From assembly GCA_965653565.1 (NCBI GenBank), contig CBFHAI010000049.1, positions 1-32,924 on the forward strand: 32,924 nucleotides of DNA, written 5' to 3'. The notes beneath the pieces were generated by a model. It saw only the letters and a list, made by a program, of their open reading frames with translations, had not been told where the DNA came from and did no database searches. Made by a program: the position numbers and the translations under genes. Source of the stretch: JALCLA01 sp965653565. GTDB lineage: Bacteria > Pseudomonadota > Gammaproteobacteria > Xanthomonadales > Xanthomonadaceae. Position 1 is the first letter of the stretch. The number at the start of each line of letters is the position of its first letter. Of this stretch, positions 15,642 through 23,614 are shown in pieces.

Positions 15642-17827
15642 GCTGCGTCCACCACGCAGCGGAAACCGACGGCGCCGGAGCGATCCTTGCCCGGTGACAT
15701 CAACAGGTACTTGCCGTGCTGATCGTTGCGCAACGCCTGCGGGAAATACCAGTGCGACGTCTGCGGCCGATACAGGCTGCCACCGCGCAACACCGCGGCG
15801 CGCGTGTGCTCGTCGAGGTACTCGTCGGTCCACTGCCAGACATTGCCGACCAGGTCCATCACGCCGAATGGACTCGCGCCGGCCGGATGCGCATCGACAT
15901 CGTCGGGCGCGCGCATCGTGCGATCGATGCACGGCACCGGCGCCGCCTCGTCTTTCCAGCGCTCGCCCCACGGATAGGCCCGCGCGTCGCCGCCCTGCGC
16001 GGCGTACTGCCATTCCCACTCGCGCGGCAGGCGTTTGCCGGCCCACGACGCGTAGGCGCGCGCATCCTCGATCGACACCCAGCGCACCGGTTGCTTTTCG
16101 CTGCCGGCCGCCGGCGCGCCGTCCTCCCAGTGACGCAGGAAATTGTGATCGTCGCGCGGCCGCCAACCGCTCGCATCGAGAAACCCCTTGAACTGCGCGT
16201 TCGTCACCGGATAGCGGTCGATGAAGAAACGCGCCATCGTCATGCGCCGGCGATGTCCGCGCCGGGCGCTCGATTCCCATGGATATTGCACATCGACGCC
16301 ATCCCAGGTCTGACCTTCGATCGCCACGCCACCGACCGCGAAATCGAAGTCCCCGGCCGGAATCTCGACCATGCCATCGGGCGCGGCAGCGACGCGCGCC
16401 GTGGCGTCGATCGCGACCAGCGTCTGCGGAATCGAGCGCCATATGTTCGATAGCGATTGCAATGGCGTCGCGGAAAGCCTCTGCATCCCGGCCAGGAATT
16501 CGTCGAATCCCGGAAGTGAAAACCTGGGCGACAGCGCCAGCACCGCGCCGAATCCATGCGCTTCCATCGCGAACGACAGCACGGCTTTCGCGCCGTCTGC
16601 ACGCGGCTGCAGTTCGGCACCATTCCAGACATCGAAATACTTCACGCCATCGCGATGCTCGACGGCGAGCTGCTCGCCCGTCACATCGCTTTCATGCCGG
16701 TTCACCACCGTCCACACGGTGTAATCGGCGAGCGGGAAGCGACTCGCGAACACGCCGGCCTGTAGCGTGGGCGCGTACGGCCGCCAATCCATGCTCACCA
16801 TGGCCGGAGCGAACATTCTCTCGATCGCGGAAATTCGGCGCAGCGTTTCGGCGTCGCGCGGCGTGAACTGGTTCCAGATGCCCCAGACGTTCTCCCAGGC
16901 GTTGTAGCCGATGCCGTTGAAGAAAATGTACTGCAGGTCGTGGCGCCGGTCGCGGCCCCAGCGATTTTCGTAGTTGATCATGTGGCGCGGCTCGATCCAC
17001 TTGAACTTCGCCACCGGCGGTATCACTTCGTTCGGCGCTTTCTTGCCCCAGCTTTGCACGTTGTAGATCAGCTGCTCTTCGGCGCTGATGGTCGACTCGG
17101 GTTCGAGCACCACGGGACGCCCGCGTGCATCGCAGGCATCGAAGAACGCACGCGGCACGCCGTTGTAGGTGTCGCCATTGATGCCGTCCGCGCCGACGGC
17201 GACGACGATTTCCGCCATCGCTTCCCAGTCGGGCAGGTCGGTGGCGCGCGTGCCGTGATCCCACGGCATCGTCGGCAGGAACACGCGCACGCCGCGCTGA
17301 TGGAAAGCGTCGACGGCGCGTTTCAAACCTTGGAGTCCGCCAGGCAGGTCGTGGATGTGATCGAGCTTGTTGCGATCGTCGATGCCGATGTTCGGATACA
17401 CCATCCATACCAGCACGCTATCGATGCCGCCGAAGCGTGCTTCGAGGTCATCGAGATAACGCTCGACGGTGTAGTCGCCTTTCTGCGGATCGTAGAAATA
17501 ACGATCCTCGACCATCATCTGCGCATGGACGAAGTTGCGCTGCGCCCATTGCAGTTCGGGCCGGCGATAGTTGCGGTCGTCGTAGCCGATGCGCACGAGA
17601 TGCTCGCGGCGCCAGTCGATCAGCTCGGCCACCCAATCGTCGGCGGTGGCGTTGGCATCGATCTTCCAGTGACCGATTTCGGCGAACGGCCAGCCCGGCG
17701 AGCCGCCCGGCGTGGGCAGATAGCGGCCGGTGGTGACGTGCGAAAACTTGTACTCGCGCGAGACGGCTCGGCGCTCGCCGTCGTCAGGCAACTGGTGCGG
17801 GGAAAGGCTGGATTTCGGATCGGACAT
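15638..17827 (-). CDS. Fusion of glycosidase-like barrel and SUMF1/FGE-fold domain
   Basis: Predicted 729 residues. ATG at 17827; an in-frame TTG at 17857 is less likely. No signal peptide is seen. Residues about 25-480 look like a TIM-barrel plus beta domain of a glycosidase type (VLVWMVYPNIGID, GVRVFLPTMPWDHGTRATDLPDWEAM, GADGINGDTYNGVP, PVVLEPESTIS, then a beta section with TVVNRHESDVTGEQL). I cannot assign a GH family. Residues about 484-729 are a formylglycine-generating-enzyme fold: MVEIPAGDF, FFIDRYPVTNAQFKGFL, PVRWVSIEDARAYASWAGKRLPREWEWQYAA, AYPWGERW, PFGVMDLVGNVWQWTDEY, VLRGGSLYRP and GAVGFRCV. The Cys pair used by true FGE after the GGS motif is absent (SLYRPQTSHWYF), so sulfatase activation is unlikely. 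Its stop overlaps the next start (GTGA). Confidence 0.8.
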   Translation of the reverse strand: MSDPKSSLSPHQLPDDGERRAVSREYKFSHVTTGRYLPTPGGSPGWPFAEIGHWKIDANATADDWVAELIDWRREHLVRIGYDDRNYRRPELQWAQRNFVHAQMMVEDRYFYDPQKGDYTVERYLDDLEARFGGIDSVLVWMVYPNIGIDDRNKLDHIHDLPGGLQGLKRAVDAFHQRGVRVFLPTMPWDHGTRATDLPDWEAMAEIVVAVGADGINGDTYNGVPRAFFDACDARGRPVVLEPESTISAEEQLIYNVQSWGKKAPNEVIPPVAKFKWIEPRHMINYENRWGRDRRHDLQYIFFNGIGYNAWENVWGIWNQFTPRDAETLRRISAIERMFAPAMVSMDWRPYAPTLQAGVFASRFPLADYTVWTVVNRHESDVTGEQLAVEHRDGVKYFDVWNGAELQPRADGAKAVLSFAMEAHGFGAVLALSPRFSLPGFDEFLAGMQRLSATPLQSLSNIWRSIPQTLVAIDATARVAAAPDGMVEIPAGDFDFAVGGVAIEGQTWDGVDVQYPWESSARRGHRRRMTMARFFIDRYPVTNAQFKGFLDASGWRPRDDHNFLRHWEDGAPAAGSEKQPVRWVSIEDARAYASWAGKRLPREWEWQYAAQGGDARAYPWGERWKDEAAPVPCIDRTMRAPDDVDAHPAGASPFGVMDLVGNVWQWTDEYLDEHTRAAVLRGGSLYRPQTSHWYFPQALRNDQHGKYLLMSPGKDRSGAVGFRCVVDAA

Positions 17828-17942
17828 GCGATGTGGAATCTGGCGGGGAGGGCGCAACGGCGGGATTTCGTCGCCGGCAAAAGCAGCGTATCGCAGAACC
17901 CGAAGGCGGCGATCAAAACGGTGCGGTCGAAAGTCGGAAACC

Positions 17943-19235
17943 TCACCGCGCGATCGCCTGGTTCACCAGCGCCTGCACATGGCGCCCGACGCGCGACAGA
18001 TCGTTCGGCTCGCCGCTGGGAATGTGCTGCAGCATCAGCACCGCGGCGACTTCTTCGCGCGGATCGATCCAGAACGAAGTCGACGCCGCCCCGCTCCAGC
18101 CGAACTGGCCGTCCGAACCGGGCACGCCGCGGCGCGCGGCGCTGAGCACCACGTAACCGCCGAGACCGAAGCCTTCCGCATCGCTGTACTGATTCACCGG
18201 CGGATCGAGCATGGTCAGGTGATTGCTGAGCATCAGCTCCACCGTCTTGCGCCCAAGAATGGAAATGCCGTCGAGCGTCCCGCCATCGAGCAGCATCTGG
18301 CAGAAGCGCGCGTAATCGCCCGCAGTCGAATAGAGGCCGCCGGCAGCGCTCGGAAAGGCACGCAGTGCGACGCCGGGGTGTTGCGCGCTTGCGCTGTCGT
18401 TGAGCACGAGCTTCCCGTCGGCCGTCATGGTGGTGAGATCGACGACGCGGTCGCGCTTCGCTTTCGGCACTTCGAAATAGGTGTCGTGCATGCGCAGTGG
18501 CTCGAAAATCCGCGAACGCACGAACGCGTCGAACGGCTCGCCGGAAACAACTTCCACCACGCGCGCCAGCACTTCGAGCGGCGCAGCCTCATAACCGAAG
18601 CGCGTACCGGGATCGGCCGCAAGCGGCACCTTCGACAAACGTTCGACCACCCCGCGCAGCGCCCGTGCGCCGGACGGATCGGCCCGCACCAGCAATTCTC
18701 CGGCGACTTCATCGCCCGGCAGCCCGGCCGGAAATCCCGCGGTGTGCGTCAACAACATCCGCAATGTGATCGGCGTTTTCGGTGCGCGCAGTTTCGGCGC
18801 GTCGGCCGTACCGCCATCGAGCACCTGCAGCGAAGCCAGCTCCGGCAGATAGCGCGACACCGGATCGTCCAGGCCGAGTTTGCCGTCTTCGAGCAGCATC
18901 AGCACGGCGACCGAAGCGATCGGCTTGGTCATCGAATAGATGCGGAAAATATCGTCGCGCTGCATCGGCTCGCGTCGTGCCAGATCGCGAAACCCGTAAG
19001 CCCGCCAATCGACGATGCGTCCGCGATGCGCGATCAGCGTGACGCCGCCGAGATAACCCTCGGGCGACGTGGTCTCGCGCATGAATACATGCAGTTTCTG
19101 CAAACGTTCGGAAGAAAAGACCGCCGCCTCATCAGGGGAGGACGGCGGTAACGGGGTCAACCGGTCGGACTGCGCCGCCGTGCCGGCGGCGCTAGCGAGA
19201 ATTGCCGCGAGCAGGAGAGCGCGGGTGTAACGCAT
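17943..19235 (-). CDS. Secreted serine hydrolase, class C beta-lactamase / esterase family
   Basis: Predicted 430 residues. Start ATG at 19235, 3 nt after the receptor stop. Signal peptide RALLLAAILASAAGTAAQS (residues 5-23). Ser101-x-x-Lys104 (IYSMTKPIASVAVLML) is the active-site SxxK; Tyr215 in FGYEAAPLEVLARVVE fills the YxN position with Ala in place of Asn; FGWSGAASTSFW near the C-terminus stands at the KTG-like third motif. LLTHTAGFPAG is the usual conserved loop. The pattern fits EstB/PBP-like esterases or peptidases better than antibiotic beta-lactamases. Placement between a TonB receptor and a sugar-processing set suggests it trims or de-esterifies the imported compound in the periplasm (inference). 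The gene for the SUMF1 fusion starts 115 nt downstream. Confidence 0.9.
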   Translation of the reverse strand: MRYTRALLLAAILASAAGTAAQSDRLTPLPPSSPDEAAVFSSERLQKLHVFMRETTSPEGYLGGVTLIAHRGRIVDWRAYGFRDLARREPMQRDDIFRIYSMTKPIASVAVLMLLEDGKLGLDDPVSRYLPELASLQVLDGGTADAPKLRAPKTPITLRMLLTHTAGFPAGLPGDEVAGELLVRADPSGARALRGVVERLSKVPLAADPGTRFGYEAAPLEVLARVVEVVSGEPFDAFVRSRIFEPLRMHDTYFEVPKAKRDRVVDLTTMTADGKLVLNDSASAQHPGVALRAFPSAAGGLYSTAGDYARFCQMLLDGGTLDGISILGRKTVELMLSNHLTMLDPPVNQYSDAEGFGLGGYVVLSAARRGVPGSDGQFGWSGAASTSFWIDPREEVAAVLMLQHIPSGEPNDLSRVGRHVQALVNQAIAR

Positions 19236-19238
19236 CCA

Positions 19239-21443
19239 TCAGAAATTGATCGTGTGGCTGATCGACACCACGCGGCCGCGGCCGGCGAAGTAATTGCGGA
19301 AGAAGTCGATCTGCGCCCAGCTCAGGATGTAGTACTTGTCCGTGAGGTTTTCCACGCCGACCGACAACCGGCCCCAGCGATCGAGATCGAAGTTGGCGGT
19401 GAGATCGAACAGCGTGTAGCCGTTGGTGTGTTCTTCGTTGGCGCGGCCTTCGTTGATGTCGCGATCCATCAGCGTCGTCATGCCGAGCACCAGATTGCTG
19501 TTCTCCGCGAACATCCAGTCCACCGACGCCGAGAACTTGTCCGGGCTGATGTCGTTGACGCCCATTTCGCGGATCAGCGGGCCGGTGCTTCCATACGTCG
19601 TCAGGCCGCGGATGCGCGAGTAGAGCGCCGAGACTTTCCAGCTGTCCGACAGGATCAGTTCGCCGGTAGCCTCGTACCCTTTGATCTCGGTCGGTGCCCG
19701 CACCAGTACGAAGTCCTGCGACACCGGATCGACGATCAGCGAAGAACCGAAATCCGACTCGGAAATGTAGTGCGATGCGCCGAAGCTGGCGCGCTCGCCG
19801 CGCCAGTTGAAGCCGACTTCGCGGTTCTCGACCAGCAGCGCCTGCAGATCGAGGATGCCTTCGACCGAAATCGGCGGATCGTTCGGGCAGCCGTCGGGCT
19901 GCGTGCCGTTCGGTTCGGCGGTGTCGTTCGAGCACTGGATATTGCGCAGCGGGATGCCGACGTTCGGCAGGCTGAAGCCTTCGCCGTACGAGGCGAACAC
20001 GGTCCATTCTTCGCCGATACGATAGATGCCGCCGAAGTTGAACAGGTTTTCCTCGTACGACAGCGTGCCGCCGCTGACGAAACGGCGATCGCGGAACCAG
20101 GTCGTGGTGTAGTCGTCGACCGACAGCTCGCCGTCCTCGCGACGGAAACCGGCGCTCAGCGTGAGGTCGTTGATGTCCCACGAGAACTGCATCCACGGGG
20201 CGGTGCTTTCGTAGTTGAGCGGCGGCACCCAGATGCGGTTGGTCAATGCCAGGCGCTGCTGCGCTTCGTCCTCCACCACGTCGAGGCCGACCCGCATTTC
20301 GAGGCCGCTGACATCGAAGATATCGGCATTGGCGTACGACGTCTTGACGCCGTTCTTCTTCGAGTGGATTTCCGACTGGTCGATGATCTCGCCGATCGGC
20401 GCGATCTCCGGATCCTGACGATCCAGGCCATTCTCGGTCGGATAGCGCATCGCCTGATCGGCGCGGTACAGATCGACGCGCAGGCTGCCGCCCCACAGGT
20501 CGGCATTCGAGTATTGCAATACGTATTGATCGAAATCGTTGAATTCGGTGAGCGCGCCGAGCGGCGGAATGCGCACGGCCTGGTCCGGAATGCCGAGTTC
20601 GCGGTCGCCCGCGATCCAAGTGTAATTGCCCTTGCCCTCGATCTTGAACTTCGCCGCCGAGAACTGCAGGCGCTGCATATAGCTGTCGCCGAAGTTGTAG
20701 CCGAACTTGACGAACAGATTGTCGGCTTCACTGTCGTTGGTCGAACCCGACGCGTTCATGCCGATGGTGCGGCCTTCGCCGTCGTAGGCGATGCCGCGAT
20801 CGAGGAACGAGGCCGCGGTGAGCAGATCCCATTCCTCGCTGCGATGGGTCAGCGTCATGCCGGCCTTCCACAGATCGCTGTCGTCTTCGAACTGCGTCGA
20901 ATAGCGCGTGCTGAAGCTGCCGGCCGTGCCTTCTTCGGTCGGTACTTTCGACAGGTAATTGATGATGCCGCCGGCCGCGCCGATGCCTTCCGACGCCGAC
21001 GGCCCGTTGATCACTTCGATGCGGCCGACCACGCCCATATCGGTGAAGGTGCCCTGGCGATTGCCTTCGCGCAGCGGCGAGCCTTGCGGGATGCCGTCGA
21101 ACAGGCGCAGCGCGGTGCGGCCGCGCAGTGTTTCACCCAGGTTGCTCAGCGCCTGCGACGATTCCGAATAGCCCGGCACCGAACGCGCGAGCACCGCGGT
21201 CGCGTCTTCCGTGAGCGCCAGCGTGCGCTGCACTTCTTCTTCCGACACGATGGTGACGGCGCCCGGGATCTTGTCGATCGACTTCGGACTGCGCGTGCCG
21301 GTGACGACGATCTGGTCGAGTTTCGAGGCCGCCTCCTCGTCGTCGCGTTCGACGGCGTCGGCGGCGGAATCCTGCGCATACACGGGTTGTGCGAACAGGG
21401 TGAACAGCGCGATCGAAATCGCGGCGGAAAGCGTCGTCTTCAT
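19239..21443 (-). CDS. TonB-dependent outer membrane receptor
   Basis: Predicted 734 residues. Signal peptide KTTLSAAISIALFTLFAQPVYA (2-23), then a TonB box-like DQIVVTGTR (about 43-51). Plug domain about 50-165: KIPGAVTIVSEEEVQ, GETLRGRTALRLFDGIPQGSPL, VVGRIEVINGPSASEGIGAAGGIINYLSK. The rest is a 22-strand-type barrel rich in alternating aromatics, with FASYGEGFSLPNVG, ENREVGFNW, GVENLTDKYY and the terminal aromatic Phe (SISHTINF) that outer-membrane barrels use for assembly. It imports an unknown ligand across the outer membrane using TonB energy. LysR gene upstream and serine hydrolase 3 nt downstream point to one transcription unit. Siderophore uptake remains possible, but the sugar-enzyme neighbours favour a carbohydrate or glycoconjugate. 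Confidence 0.95.
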   Translation of the reverse strand: MKTTLSAAISIALFTLFAQPVYAQDSAADAVERDDEEAASKLDQIVVTGTRSPKSIDKIPGAVTIVSEEEVQRTLALTEDATAVLARSVPGYSESSQALSNLGETLRGRTALRLFDGIPQGSPLREGNRQGTFTDMGVVGRIEVINGPSASEGIGAAGGIINYLSKVPTEEGTAGSFSTRYSTQFEDDSDLWKAGMTLTHRSEEWDLLTAASFLDRGIAYDGEGRTIGMNASGSTNDSEADNLFVKFGYNFGDSYMQRLQFSAAKFKIEGKGNYTWIAGDRELGIPDQAVRIPPLGALTEFNDFDQYVLQYSNADLWGGSLRVDLYRADQAMRYPTENGLDRQDPEIAPIGEIIDQSEIHSKKNGVKTSYANADIFDVSGLEMRVGLDVVEDEAQQRLALTNRIWVPPLNYESTAPWMQFSWDINDLTLSAGFRREDGELSVDDYTTTWFRDRRFVSGGTLSYEENLFNFGGIYRIGEEWTVFASYGEGFSLPNVGIPLRNIQCSNDTAEPNGTQPDGCPNDPPISVEGILDLQALLVENREVGFNWRGERASFGASHYISESDFGSSLIVDPVSQDFVLVRAPTEIKGYEATGELILSDSWKVSALYSRIRGLTTYGSTGPLIREMGVNDISPDKFSASVDWMFAENSNLVLGMTTLMDRDINEGRANEEHTNGYTLFDLTANFDLDRWGRLSVGVENLTDKYYILSWAQIDFFRNYFAGRGRVVSISHTINF

Positions 21444-21561
21444 GTCGGCATCTCTGTGTTAACACCCCAGCGGGTTGCCGCAGAGACTATGCGCATGCCC
21501 GGCGCGATCACACCGGGGCGATCTATGTTCACAGAGGAGTTTTTGTTGCGACTGACGTTGC

Positions 21562-21590
21562 GCATTGTTTGTTGCGGCGCAGCACAATGC
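21562..21590. promoter_or_regulatory. Candidate LysR-type operator upstream of the TonB receptor
   Basis: GCATTGT (21562-21568) and ACAATGC (21584-21590) form a perfect 7-bp dyad separated by 15 nt, in the 191-nt gap between the LysR stop and the receptor start, about 120-150 nt upstream of that start. Dyads containing a T-N11-A core are typical for LysR regulators. Binding is inferred only. Confidence 0.4.
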
Positions 21591-21613
21591 TCACATTTTG
21601 TGTCGATGCGCGA

Positions 21614-21631
21614 ACCGTGCACTCGCACGGT
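21614..21631. terminator. Hairpin just past the LysR stop
   Basis: ACCGTGC (21614-21620) and GCACGGT (21625-21631) form a perfect 7-bp stem with a 4-nt loop, starting 3 nt after the LysR stop codon at 21635. No T-run follows in the LysR direction, so termination is uncertain. Confidence 0.35.
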
Positions 21632-21634
21632 TGT

Positions 21635-22516
21635 TTATGCCGCCGAAATCTGGATCGCTTTGCGCGCTTCCTGCACCAGCAGTTTCACCAGCCGCACGCG
21701 CACCGTCGAGCGCGACCACACCACACCGATGCGGCGCGGCTCGGCCGGCAGCGGCAGCGGAATGCGCGCCAGCTTCAGGCCCTCGGGCCACGGCCGCGCC
21801 CAGTCGGGCACCAGCGAGACCCCGAGGCCGCGATCGACCATCACGGCAATCGCATTCAAGGCATTGAGTTCGAAGCGTTCGCGCGGAACGATGCCGGCAC
21901 GCAGCAGGTACTCGTCGGCCTGGCGGCCGCCCCATTGGTGACGGTCGTAGCGGATCAGCGGTTGCGTCGAGAGCAGGTGGTGCGGATCCTGATCGGCGAG
22001 CGCGAGCGGCGCGAGCACCACCAGCGGTTCTTCGCGCAGCAGATTCCACTCGCAGGTTTTCGGCAGCGCGAACGGCGCCTGCAGCACGATGGCGGCGTCG
22101 AGATCGTTGGATTCGACGGCGCGGTAAAGATCGGCCGAATAGCCTGGCTTGATGAACACATTGATCGCGGGAAAAGTCTCGACCATGCGCGCGAGCACGT
22201 CGGGCAGCATGCCGGCCAGCGCGGTGGGGCAGGCGCCCAGGCGCAGCTCGCCGGACACTTCGGTGTCGTGCGCGATGCTGCGCAAATCCGCAATCCCGCG
22301 CAGCAACTCGCGCGAGCGCTGCAGGATGCGCGCCCCTTCCTCGGTGACGCTCACGGTGCGGCCGACGCGCGCGATCAACGTCGCACCGAGTTCGCGCTCG
22401 ATGGTGCGAATCTGCTGCGCCACCGCCGCCGGCGTGATATTGAGCACCCGCGCCGCCGCGGCCATGGAACCGCTTTCGACCACGGTGACGAAGGTGTTGA
22501 GGAACTGGGTTTCCAT
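21635..22516 (-). CDS. LysR-family transcriptional regulator
   Basis: Predicted 293 residues, the normal LysR length. N-terminal winged helix-turn-helix at about 1-60: FLNTFVTVVESGSMAAAARVLNITPAAVAQQIRTIERELGATLI, followed by VTEEGARILQRSRELL, the linker helix. Residues about 90-285 form the two-lobed periplasmic-binding-like effector domain (GELRLGACPTALAGMLPDVLARM, NDLDAAIVLQAPF, LVVLAPLALAD, GLGVSLVPDWA). It binds a small-molecule inducer and controls nearby promoters. It is not divergent from its neighbour but lies directly upstream of, and on the same strand as, the TonB receptor gene, with a dyad between them; it probably regulates that locus (inference). Confidence 0.94.
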   Translation of the reverse strand: METQFLNTFVTVVESGSMAAAARVLNITPAAVAQQIRTIERELGATLIARVGRTVSVTEEGARILQRSRELLRGIADLRSIAHDTEVSGELRLGACPTALAGMLPDVLARMVETFPAINVFIKPGYSADLYRAVESNDLDAAIVLQAPFALPKTCEWNLLREEPLVVLAPLALADQDPHHLLSTQPLIRYDRHQWGGRQADEYLLRAGIVPRERFELNALNAIAVMVDRGLGVSLVPDWARPWPEGLKLARIPLPLPAEPRRIGVVWSRSTVRVRLVKLLVQEARKAIQISAA

Positions 22517-22999
22517 GGGGAGTAGGTTACATCGGGCGGCGGTGGATTTTGGCCGGCGCGCCGTCGCGGCTTGCCGGCGGGGCTGTGTTCGACCCTTGCG
22601 CGGTATCGACGATCAGCTACACCCGGTGTCGCGACCAAGTGCAAATGTCCGCATCTTGGAGGGACAATCAGGGCAAGACCAGGTGGGACTAATCGATGGT
22701 GCCGACCGAGGCGTATCACGCGCTGATGCTGATCAAGTAGTCTCGAAACGCCGGACCACGAAGGAAGCGAGCGGTGTGGCATTCCTGCCTGTCGTGATCA
22801 CGAGTTGCGTGCAGTATGGCCTCGCAGCTTGATAATGTAGCGCTTACACCCTCGGATTGAACACGTGCCGGGTCAACTGGAGTAACTGCAAGTTGCGGTT
22901 GGAGGTGCAAGCGGGTTAGCACATGTTGAACGCGTTACGCCCCGATAGGGGGTATGAATTCAAGTCGGGCGGCTTGGTAATCCTTACGCATCGTAATCA
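22517..22999. other. Intergenic junction, no credible gene
   Basis: About 480 bases separating the minus-strand LysR gene from the plus-strand accessory module. Frames here are short or overlap the LysR gene out of frame. GC falls visibly toward 22999. It should contain the promoters of both the LysR gene (left part) and the nucleotidyltransferase gene (right part), but no boxes are clear. It marks a change of strand and base composition and could be an insertion boundary. Confidence 0.45.
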
Positions 23000-23614
23000 A
23001 TGAATCGCGAAGACTTTCTGCTTCAGCTGAAGACGTCCGGTGACGAAGACAAGCTCTTGGACGCTTGCAGACGTCACCTGCTGCACGGAACGCCACACGT
23101 CTTTGTCGGACGGGAGGGGGAATTCTTTGATTTTCGACGACGTATTGCAGACAAGTTTCAAGTCGGCTTCCATGAAGTGTTTGTAGTCGGATCCGCCAAA
23201 CTGGGCTTCAGCCCATACAAGGAGAAAGACTTCGATCTCGATTCGGACATCGACGTAGTCATCGTCTCGGAAAAGCTCTTCGACGTGTTCATGGATCAAA
23301 TACGCCACTACCAAGGTCAACTTCGCCGCTCACGGCGAGTTGTATCCACGCGCGAGCTGTGGCTCTATCATGAGTTCTTGGAGTACGTTGCGCTTGGCTG
23401 GATTCGCCCGGACAAAATTCCTCTGTCATTCACCCTTTCTTCGGTGAAAGACGACTGGTTCACCTTCTTTCGCTCGGTGTCCAACGGCAAATCGGAAGTC
23501 GGCAACTACAAGGTCGCGGCAGGCATATTTAGGACCTACAATCATCTTGAGTGCTACCTGCTTGAAGGATTACGTGAGATCTATGAGGCGCTGCGCGTCA
23601 AGGAACAAGCATGA
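23000..23614 (+). CDS. Minimal nucleotidyltransferase-like protein, partner of DUF262 protein
   Basis: Predicted 204 residues, ATG at 23000, no clear ribosome site. The nucleotidyltransferase core is at about 58-95: VVGSAKLGFSP with Gly64-Ser65, then SDIDVVIVS with metal-binding candidates Asp83 and Asp85. This matches the GS-x(n)-D-x-D motif of polymerase-beta-like nucleotidyltransferases, with a longer gap (18 residues) than in minimal MNT proteins. The C-terminal 100 residues are mostly helical with many aromatics (YHEFLEYVALGWIRPDKIP, DDWFTFFRSVSNG, GIFRTYNHLECYLLEGLREIYEAL). No signal peptide; cytoplasmic. The stop overlaps the next ATG by 4 nt (ATGA), so the two proteins are probably made together. 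GC is clearly lower than in the flanking genes. Role in defence or toxin-antitoxin activity is inferred. Confidence 0.8.
   Translation: MNREDFLLQLKTSGDEDKLLDACRRHLLHGTPHVFVGREGEFFDFRRRIADKFQVGFHEVFVVGSAKLGFSPYKEKDFDLDSDIDVVIVSEKLFDVFMDQIRHYQGQLRRSRRVVSTRELWLYHEFLEYVALGWIRPDKIPLSFTLSSVKDDWFTFFRSVSNGKSEVGNYKVAAGIFRTYNHLECYLLEGLREIYEALRVKEQA

Noticed and set aside
15638..16380. Active formylglycine-generating enzyme (sulfatase activator)
   Set aside because: The fold motifs are there, but the FGE cysteine pair after RGGS is absent and no sulfatase gene is in the window.
15642..16442. N-terminal extension of the ThuA fusion frame
   Set aside because: It overlaps the SUMF1 coding region in another frame; the GTG at 15641 gives an immediate signal peptide and a GTGA overlap.
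17943..19235. Antibiotic-resistance class C beta-lactamase
   Set aside because: SxxK is present, but the YxN motif reads YEA and the third motif is WSG-like, which fits esterase/PBP-like relatives better.
19254..21941. 895-residue plus-strand frame
   Set aside because: Antisense to the TonB receptor, whose plug and barrel motifs and terminal Phe are clear.
22375..22832. Short frames on both strands upstream of the LysR gene
   Set aside because: They are Arg/Ser-rich, cross the LysR start out of frame, and lack ribosome sites or motifs.
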